Assembly (NCBI RefSeq): GCF_963681195.1
Contig: NZ_OY808997.1
Span: 1,426,001 to 1,490,000 of the forward strand
Direction: 5' to 3'
Length of the DNA: 64,000 bases
Source of the DNA: Vibrio sp. 16
GTDB lineage: Bacteria > Pseudomonadota > Gammaproteobacteria > Enterobacterales > Vibrionaceae
This document shows, in pieces, positions 56,844-64,000 of the stretch. Under the pieces are notes generated by a model. It made no database searches. It was not told the DNA's origin and saw only the letters and a program-made list of their open reading frames with translations. Every line of letters begins with the position of its first letter. Within the stretch, counting starts at the first letter, position 1. Made by a program: the position numbers and the translations under genes.

Positions 56844-57391
56844 TTCACTTCCTGAATCACCGTTCCTTGTCGGCTGCTATGACGCATCTCTCGACAATAA
56901 AGACCACGACATGGGTAAAGATAACTGTCTACTTCCTGAATCCTAACCCGCTCTTCGATTCGCCATAAATGAAAACCTTGCACTTGCATCACGGGGAAAG
57001 CGTACTCATAGTCACCCACTGCGCCTTGTTCGGTCCCAATGCTTTGACCTAACAGAGTGATCAAACGCCCCTGTGCAAGAGACGCTGGCTCGGCGTAGCC
57101 GTCAATATAGCCAACAAAACGTCCTTGCGGCTCTTGGCTGATATCTGGCTTTCCGTTTGAACTTATCGGCAAGTTAACCACTTCGACACGTGTTTTGCTT
57201 TGTAGATTCGTCACTTTGGCGATGACGCCACCTAAACGCACATCTCCACTCGCAGTGGGCTTGGATTGCCAAACTGTATAATCACTAACAAGTTGAGGGT
57301 CTTCAGATTTCAAGTTTTCGGGCAAGGTACTGCACGCACTTAGCAGTAATAGAGAGATCACGACAAAAAGGCTGCGGGAAAAAACTGTCAT
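56840..57391 (-). CDS. Slp/YeaY-family outer-membrane lipoprotein
   Basis: The ATG at 57391 gives 183 residues with a lipoprotein signal, FVVISLLLLSACSTLPEN, and the lipidated Cys near residue 20. The mature part has VRLGGVIAKVTNLQSKTRVEVVNLPISSNGKPDI, a family hallmark, and GRFVGYIDGYAEPASLAQGRLITLLGQ. Slp-type lipoproteins are starvation-linked outer-membrane proteins in E. coli; yeaY lies between tsaB and fadD there. The frame open to 57475 overlaps the upstream gene and is not used. Confidence 0.88.
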   Translation of the reverse strand: MTVFSRSLFVVISLLLLSACSTLPENLKSEDPQLVSDYTVWQSKPTASGDVRLGGVIAKVTNLQSKTRVEVVNLPISSNGKPDISQEPQGRFVGYIDGYAEPASLAQGRLITLLGQSIGTEQGAVGDYEYAFPVMQVQGFHLWRIEERVRIQEVDSYLYPCRGLYCREMRHSSRQGTVIQEVK

Positions 57392-57410
57392 ACGTTGTGG
57401 ACCTTTGAAG

Positions 57411-57713
57411 CTAGATGTAAATATCGACACCAAGCATTTGTGATAGTTCATCGCGTTTAGCTTGGTGCATGACATTCATATACTCTTCCATTGCCTTACG
57501 ACTTCGTCCTTCGGGAAGATCATATTGGATTTGCGCTTTGTGTACTTCAGATTCGGAGACATGACGGATAGTTTGAGCAACAGCATTCGCCACCTTAGAT
57601 GGCTGGCCCACAGGCTCTTTTTGCTGCGCTTTTTTTACCTCGTTCTTCTTGTTTGCCTTGTTGGCCTTATTAGGACCTGGCAATGAAGGAGGTAAACCAT
57701 TTATTGATACCAT
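57411..57713 (-). CDS. Conserved-looking small protein of unknown function
   Basis: I do not recognise a family. The 100-residue product has a basic, low-complexity N-terminal half with repeated Asn/Lys (PNKANKANKKNEVKKAQQ) and a more ordered C-terminal half, IQYDLPEGRSRKAMEEYMNVMHQAKRDELSQMLGVDIYI, likely helical. No signal peptide or membrane segment. It lies between tsaB and slp on the same strand with short gaps, so expression with them is likely. E. coli has no gene at this position. Confidence 0.72.
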   Translation of the reverse strand: MVSINGLPPSLPGPNKANKANKKNEVKKAQQKEPVGQPSKVANAVAQTIRHVSESEVHKAQIQYDLPEGRSRKAMEEYMNVMHQAKRDELSQMLGVDIYI

Positions 57714-57742
57714 ACTATCCGCCTATCGCCGTTTAATCGCGG

Positions 57743-58444
57743 TTATTCGCGCCCTGGCAACTTCTTCCATGCTACCGTGTCACGCAAGTACGTTGGACTT
57801 GCCGCTTCCGCTTCAACCGTATTGCCCTTCGCTAACTCAAACTGAGCAAGATAGACGATATCTTCAGCGTCTGGGAATAACACATCCCCTTCCTCAGTTT
57901 TAAACTGGAGCCCTTCTAGCTCTTTTTGATAAGCCGCCCAGCCCGTACCTGCCGTGCGCCAAAGCTGTTCATCGGCTGTACTATTCTCGGCTAGCACGCT
58001 CGGTGGAACGACGCATTCGGCATCAACTGGCGACCAAGTGCCATCTTCTTGACGGGCAAATCGTCCCCAGTACACTTCGCTCATACGCGCATCTATGGCG
58101 CACGCTACGTGCTCTGCACCATGTTTACGGTAGCTGCCTTGAGCCATCGCTTCCAGTGTCGATACACCAATCATCGGTAAATCCGCACCAAACGCTAAAC
58201 CTTGTGCAATACCGATGCCAATGCGAACACCTGTAAAGCTACCTGGGCCACGACCATACGCCAGAGCATCAAGTTCGGCCAACGCCACACCCGCTTCTTT
58301 CAAGACTTCATCCACCATGGGTAGAATTTTTTTAGTGTGGTCTCGTGGTGCAACTTCGCTTCTAACATACACCTTGTCATCAACTAAAAGCGCTACAGAG
58401 CAGTTCTCTGTAGCCGTATCTAGGGCAAGAATTTTTGCGCTCAT
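57743..58444 (-). CDS. tsaB: tRNA t6A synthesis protein TsaB
   Basis: TsaB partners TsaD and TsaE in making threonylcarbamoyladenosine at position 37 of ANN-decoding tRNAs. The 233-residue protein has the ASKHA-fold start [29 protein letters not shown] near residue 36 and [24 protein letters not shown] near 63-86. It lies between yoaA and the slp group, as in E. coli. Confidence 0.96.
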   Translation of the reverse strand: MSAKILALDTATENCSVALLVDDKVYVRSEVAPRDHTKKILPMVDEVLKEAGVALAELDALAYGRGPGSFTGVRIGIGIAQGLAFGADLPMIGVSTLEAMAQGSYRKHGAEHVACAIDARMSEVYWGRFARQEDGTWSPVDAECVVPPSVLAENSTADEQLWRTAGTGWAAYQKELEGLQFKTEEGDVLFPDAEDIVYLAQFELAKGNTVEAEAASPTYLRDTVAWKKLPGRE

Positions 58445-58456
58445 TGAAATCTCTAA

Positions 58457-60385
58457 CTATTCGTTGGTTGTTTCTGAAATCTGTTCAAGAAAGTGCTCGA
58501 CCAATGATAAATCCCGAGTCCTTGGGATAGGCGGTAAGCTCGATAAGAACACGCTACCATAATCTCTTGTGACCAAACGGTTGTCACAAATGATCAGCGC
58601 CCCTTTGTCTTTCTTGTCTCGTATTAGTCGCCCGACACCCTGCTTCAACGTAATAACTGCGTCAGGTATTTGTACCTGAGCAAACGGATCGCCCCCTTTC
58701 AGTTGGCAATCTTCAATACGCGCTTTGAGCAATGGGTCATCAGGCGCTGTAAATGGTAATTTGTCGATAATAACACAGCTGAGCGTGTCGCCTCTAACAT
58801 CAATTCCTTCCCAAAAAGCGCCGGTAGCAACGAGCAAAGCGTTACCTAACTCCATAAACTCTGCCAGTGTTTTCTGTTTACTGGTTTCCCCTTGCATCAA
58901 GACAGGCACGCTAAGCTGCTCTCTAAAGCGTTCACCCAGCTCTCTCATCATGCTGTGAGAGGTACACAAGAAGAAACATCGTCCTTGGTTTTTTTCTATC
59001 ACAGGACTAAGCATGCGCACTAATTTGTCCGCAAGACCAGGGCTATTGGGTTCAGGTAAATAACGCGGTACACAGAGTTTCGCTTGGCTTTGATAGTCAA
59101 AGGGACTTGGCAAAGAGAACTGTTTTTCCGGTTTGAGCCCCAAACGTGAGGTGAAATGGCCGAAATCATCATTAACAGCCAGAGTCGCGGAGGTAAATAT
59201 CCACGCCCCTTGCTTAAGTTCAATCTGCTCATGAAATTTATCCGCGACCGACAGTGGCGTGATATGCAAACTAAAGTGCCTAGGCGTGGTATCAAACCAG
59301 TAAGAGTACCCCGTAATGGAGACTTCACACACGCGCGTCAGACGAGCTTGTAAGGTATTGGCTCGTTCAAATGCACTATCAAGCAATTGGCTTCGCCCTA
59401 AGGCAAGTTTTAGCACCTCTAACACAAAATCTAACGCTTCACGCAGGCGCTCCATTTCTCTGGCAATATTTGGCGACTGAATCGCCTCTCGCCAGTTACC
59501 GCGAAAGCCAGGTTCGCCGAGAATGATCCGCAGATCCATCGCCGTTTGCAGAAGCTTTTCGCCCGCTTTTTGCAACTGGCGCATATCTTTTGCTTCGGTC
59601 CGATAGCCAATTTCAATATCTTTACACAGCTCTTGAATTTGGCGACTGGATAACGACTGACCAAAATATTGGCTGGCGATATCAGGCAATTGATGCGCTT
59701 CGTCAAACACAAACACATCAGCTTCGGGAATTAGCTCGCCAAAGCCTGTCTCTTTTATCGCTAAATCAGCAAGGAACAAATGGTGATTGACCACCACCAC
59801 GTCTGCATCCATTGCCTTTTTACGCGCTTTAAGAACAAAGCAGTCTTGATAGCTAGGGCACTCTTTGCCCAAACAGTTGTCATTGGTCGATGTTATCGAA
59901 GGGATTATCGGGCTATCTTCCGCAATGGCATCACAGTCACCGAGATCGCCTGTTTTGGTTTCACTCACCCAAGAGCGGACTTTAACAAGCTGGCTGAGCA
60001 AGGTTGGATCGGCGGTGTTGCTGTGGCTTTCCACCATTTGCCGACTGAGGCGATCTAAGCAAAGGTAGTTTGATCGCCCTTTCAGCAAAGCCACTTGGCC
60101 GTAAAAGCCGAGCGCACTGACCATCAAGGGTAGATCGCGATGATAAAGCTGCTCTTGAAGGTTTTTTGAACCTGTACTGATGATGACTTTTTTACCGCTC
60201 ATTAGTGCCGGAACAAGGTAGGCGAACGTTTTCCCCGTTCCTGTGCCCGCCTCAACCACTAACTGGCCGTCGGTTTTAATGGCATTTTGTACAGCTTCTG
60301 CCATATCGAGCTGAGCCTGACGAGGTTGAAAACCAGGTATGGCTTTGCCAAGCGCGCCGTCTGAAGAAAAGGTTTTTGCGATCAT
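58457..60385 (-). CDS. yoaA: DinG-family ATP-dependent DNA helicase YoaA
   Basis: YoaA is an XPD-like iron-sulfur helicase; in E. coli it works with HolC in tolerance of replication blocks. From the ATG at 60385 it is 642 residues (E. coli 636). Landmarks are RQAQLDMAEAVQNAI, Walker A VEAGTGTGKTFAYLVPAL near 47, four likely FeS Cys with CLGKECPSYQDCF near 171-183, the DEAH box VFDEAHQLPDIA near 225 and a C-terminal ITLKQGVGRLIRDKKDKGALIICDNRL. A TTG one codon earlier is possible. No LexA box is visible here. Confidence 0.93.
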   Translation of the reverse strand: MIAKTFSSDGALGKAIPGFQPRQAQLDMAEAVQNAIKTDGQLVVEAGTGTGKTFAYLVPALMSGKKVIISTGSKNLQEQLYHRDLPLMVSALGFYGQVALLKGRSNYLCLDRLSRQMVESHSNTADPTLLSQLVKVRSWVSETKTGDLGDCDAIAEDSPIIPSITSTNDNCLGKECPSYQDCFVLKARKKAMDADVVVVNHHLFLADLAIKETGFGELIPEADVFVFDEAHQLPDIASQYFGQSLSSRQIQELCKDIEIGYRTEAKDMRQLQKAGEKLLQTAMDLRIILGEPGFRGNWREAIQSPNIAREMERLREALDFVLEVLKLALGRSQLLDSAFERANTLQARLTRVCEVSITGYSYWFDTTPRHFSLHITPLSVADKFHEQIELKQGAWIFTSATLAVNDDFGHFTSRLGLKPEKQFSLPSPFDYQSQAKLCVPRYLPEPNSPGLADKLVRMLSPVIEKNQGRCFFLCTSHSMMRELGERFREQLSVPVLMQGETSKQKTLAEFMELGNALLVATGAFWEGIDVRGDTLSCVIIDKLPFTAPDDPLLKARIEDCQLKGGDPFAQVQIPDAVITLKQGVGRLIRDKKDKGALIICDNRLVTRDYGSVFLSSLPPIPRTRDLSLVEHFLEQISETTNE

Positions 60386-60441
60386 CAATTATCTGTAGGA
60401 GCAAATCGTCGGGAGAAGGATTATGGCAGTTTTCAAAGCAA

Positions 60442-60467
60442 CGCGCGAATCCGATTGGATTCGCGCG
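60442..60467 (-). terminator. Strong hairpin after the 66-residue gene
   Basis: CGCGCGAATCC (60442-60452) and GGATTCGCGCG (60457-60467) are perfect with a four-base loop. On the minus strand a weak T-rich stretch follows (TTGCTTTG). Confidence 0.5.
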
Positions 60468-60490
60468 CATAGAATTAGGATTGAGATCGA

Positions 60491-60691
60491 TTAACGACGA
60501 TTAAGGTAACGCGATAACCATGCAGGGCCATTAAACTCGTTATGCTCTTCTGTCATCGCTTTTGCCGCTTCCGCAGGCGATGCTTTGTTTTCCCACATTT
60601 GATCAAGCAGAGCTTCATCTAAATCTTTATCACCAATGAGCGAACTCACTCTCTCAGAATACAGCTTTCGGGCTAGAAGTTCTTTATCCAT
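60491..60691 (-). CDS. Small hypothetical protein, 66 residues
   Basis: The ATG at 60691 follows a strong AAGGTGG site five bases upstream; the frame is open to 60790 but without a good start. The product begins MDKELLARKLYSERVSSLIGDKDLDEALLDQMWENKASPAEAA and ends WLSRYLNRR. It is charged and helical in appearance, with no signal or membrane segment. No family is recognised. It is likely a separate transcript upstream of yoaA, closed by the hairpin at 60442. Confidence 0.72.
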   Translation of the reverse strand: MDKELLARKLYSERVSSLIGDKDLDEALLDQMWENKASPAEAAKAMTEEHNEFNGPAWLSRYLNRR

Positions 60692-60836
60692 AAATACCAC
60701 CTTAAGACACTCAATAGAGGGATAGCCATTCAACACAAACCTTAACTTTTGAACCAATATAGGCACGAACTCCTCTTGAAAAACTCTCATGGCTGGTTAG
60801 CCAAACGATTTAGTCAGATTATTTGTTGAAACCATC

Positions 60837-60867
60837 TTGATATTAGTTTAATTGTAGCTTTTATAAT
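60837..60867 (+). promoter_or_regulatory. Possible purU promoter
   Basis: TATAAT at 60862-60867 is a perfect -10. TTGATA at 60837-60842 is a possible -35 with a long 19-base spacer. Confidence 0.4.
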
Positions 60868-60943
60868 GCGGGTTACTTCACCGTTCGGAGCCCTGTATAA
60901 ATTTCAGAAATAAAAAAAAATAATTCACGGAAGTACCAACGAA

Positions 60944-61777
60944 ATGGAAAAGAAAACACTACTGACACACTGCACAGATGCGCCTGGACTGATCTCCAAG
61001 ATCACTAACATCTGTTACAAGCATCAACTGAATATCATTCATAATAATGAGTTTGTTGATAATACTAGCGGCCACTTCTTCATGCGTACCGAGCTTGAGG
61101 GTTACTTCAATGATGAAACTTTCCTTGCTGACCTTGATCAGGCACTGCCCCAAGGTGCAAAGCGCAAATTAATTGGCTCGAACCGCAAACGCATTGTGAT
61201 TCTGGTTACGAAAGAAGCTCACTGCATCGGCGACATCTTGATGAAAAATTACGATGGCAGTTTGGATGTGGATATCGCTGCGGTTGTCGGTAACTACGAC
61301 ACGCTACAAAGCTTAACGGAAAAGTTTGATATTCCTTACCACCATGTGTCTCATGAAGGTTTGAATCGCGAAGAGCACGAGCAAAAAATGCTGGAAGTGA
61401 TCGACCAATACCAAGCGGACTACTTAGTGCTAGCTAAGTACATGCGTGTGTTAACGCCTTCATTTGTTGAAAAATATCATCACAAAATCATCAATATTCA
61501 CCACAGTTTCCTACCTGCGTTTATTGGTGCTAAACCTTACCAACAGGCGTATGAGCGTGGTGTAAAAATCATTGGTGCCACTGCCCACTTCGTAACCAAT
61601 GACCTTGATGAAGGGCCGATCATCAAGCAGGACGTAATTCCTGTGGATCATAACTTCAGCGCCCAAGACATGGCGCAAGCAGGCCGAGACGTTGAGAAAA
61701 ACGTGCTCAGCAAAGCGCTTAACAAGGTGCTCAATGACCATGTGTTTGTCTACGGCAACAAAACCGTCATTTTGTAA
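60944..61777 (+). CDS. purU: Formyltetrahydrofolate deformylase PurU
   Basis: PurU frees formate from 10-formyltetrahydrofolate and balances one-carbon units for purine synthesis. The 277-residue protein has an N-terminal ACT domain (LLTHCTDAPGLISKITNICYKHQLNIIHNNEF) and a formyltransferase-type domain with INIHHSFLPAFIGAKPYQQAYERGVKIIGATAHFVTNDLDEGPII near residues 183-225, which contains the catalytic Asn, His and Asp. It has a GGAAG-type site and its own terminator. Confidence 0.95.
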   Translation: MEKKTLLTHCTDAPGLISKITNICYKHQLNIIHNNEFVDNTSGHFFMRTELEGYFNDETFLADLDQALPQGAKRKLIGSNRKRIVILVTKEAHCIGDILMKNYDGSLDVDIAAVVGNYDTLQSLTEKFDIPYHHVSHEGLNREEHEQKMLEVIDQYQADYLVLAKYMRVLTPSFVEKYHHKIINIHHSFLPAFIGAKPYQQAYERGVKIIGATAHFVTNDLDEGPIIKQDVIPVDHNFSAQDMAQAGRDVEKNVLSKALNKVLNDHVFVYGNKTVIL

Positions 61778-61787
61778 AAACATGCAG

Positions 61788-61823
61788 AAAAAAGAAGACC
61801 TCCATCCGGAGGTCTTCTTTTTT
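61788..61823. terminator. Terminator between purU and fadH
   Basis: A 16-base perfect stem joins 61788-61803 and 61808-61823 around a four-base loop, with A-rich left and T-rich right ends, so it can work for both convergent genes. Confidence 0.92.
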
Positions 61824-61846
61824 CGTACTTGCTCGGTAAGGCGACG

Positions 61847-63868
<2,022 letters not shown>

Positions 63869-63872
63869 TTAA

Positions 63873-63895
63873 TTATTCTGGTCTGACCAGAATAA
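63873..63895. promoter_or_regulatory. FadR-type operator upstream of fadH
   Basis: A perfect palindrome with arms TTATTCTGGTC (63873-63883) and GACCAGAATAA (63885-63895) around one T. Its core CTGGTC-N-GACCAG matches the FadR operator. It ends 14 bases from the fadH start, so FadR bound here should block transcription. Confidence 0.8.
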
Positions 63896-63914
63896 ACATC
63901 ATCGTAATATAAAT

Positions 63915-63928
63915 CAAACAAGCGTTTA
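63915..63928. promoter_or_regulatory. PsrA-like motif upstream of fadH
   Basis: CAAAC-AAGC-GTTTA, the same form as the motif before fadD, 56-69 bases upstream of the fadH start. Confidence 0.5.
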
Positions 63929-64000
63929 CATTTTTGTAACACCGATCAATCTTACAGTTGTTTGGGTATACTAGTTTCAGTAGGATGTAACTTATCTGGA

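Noticed and set aside
60386..60450. LexA box before yoaA
   Set aside because: No CTGT-N8-ACAG pattern is present in this stretch.

Overview
The window looks like a chromosomal segment of a Vibrio or close Vibrionaceae relative. The basis is protein-level recognition plus gene order, not a database search. Supporting signs are a CheV coupling protein, an ImuA-ImuB-DnaE2 mutasome, a rhombosortase, a CRP/Mlc/PtsG/PykA glucose module, and two long core blocks with the same order as in Escherichia coli. No rRNA, tRNA, CRISPR, integrase or transposase was seen. Almost all of it is core genome, and the unusual material lies in small proteins, intergenic elements and regulatory sites.

Layout: (1) 1-8.2 kb, minus strand: a FIST-domain sensor cut by the left edge, preceded by the complete menaquinone operon menF-menD-menH-menB-menC-menE, with tight or overlapping junctions except for an 80-base nested hairpin element between menB and menC. 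(2) 8.4-16 kb: alaA, the nucleotidase yfbR, a dGTPase of the type reported as anti-phage, a tandem HD-GYP protein, a DTW-domain tRNA modification enzyme head-to-head with a rhombosortase, and an RhlE-type helicase. (3) 16-21 kb: an orphan ascorbate-type PTS (IIB-IIC-IIA) with a CRP-like site, a 160-residue protein of two phage-type repeats, sohB and yciK. (4) 21-26.3 kb: SOS-controlled imuA-imuB-dnaE2 behind a perfect LexA box. (5) 26.3-34.6 kb: cheV, mlc, pykA, a patatin, a 30-residue YnhF-like membrane protein, two small outer-membrane barrels and ptsG. (6) 35-47.4 kb: tatD-holB-tmk-mltG-pabC-fabF-acpP-fabG-fabD-fabH-plsX-rpmF-yceD, all minus strand, then maf/yceF and rluC. This is the E. 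coli ptsG-to-rluC block. (7) 47.4-53 kb: the structured rne leader, RNase E and a SulP anion transporter. (8) 52.9-60.8 kb: rnd, fadD, an alpha/beta hydrolase, slp, a 100-residue unknown, tsaB and yoaA, which is the E. coli rnd-fadD-yeaY-tsaB-yoaA block with two extra genes. (9) 60.9-64 kb: purU and fadH.

How the genes work together: the fab/plsX block makes fatty acids and phospholipid precursors, while fadD and fadH burn them. fadH carries a FadR-type palindrome, and both fadD and fadH carry PsrA-like CAAAC-N4-GTTTA motifs. Mlc, PtsG and PykA form a glucose uptake and glycolysis unit. ImuA/ImuB/DnaE2 provide damage-induced mutagenic synthesis. The dGTPase and YfbR both reduce deoxynucleotide pools. 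Several start codons were moved from the longest possible ORF to positions supported by ribosome binding sites, stop/start coupling or remembered family length; these are noted entry by entry.
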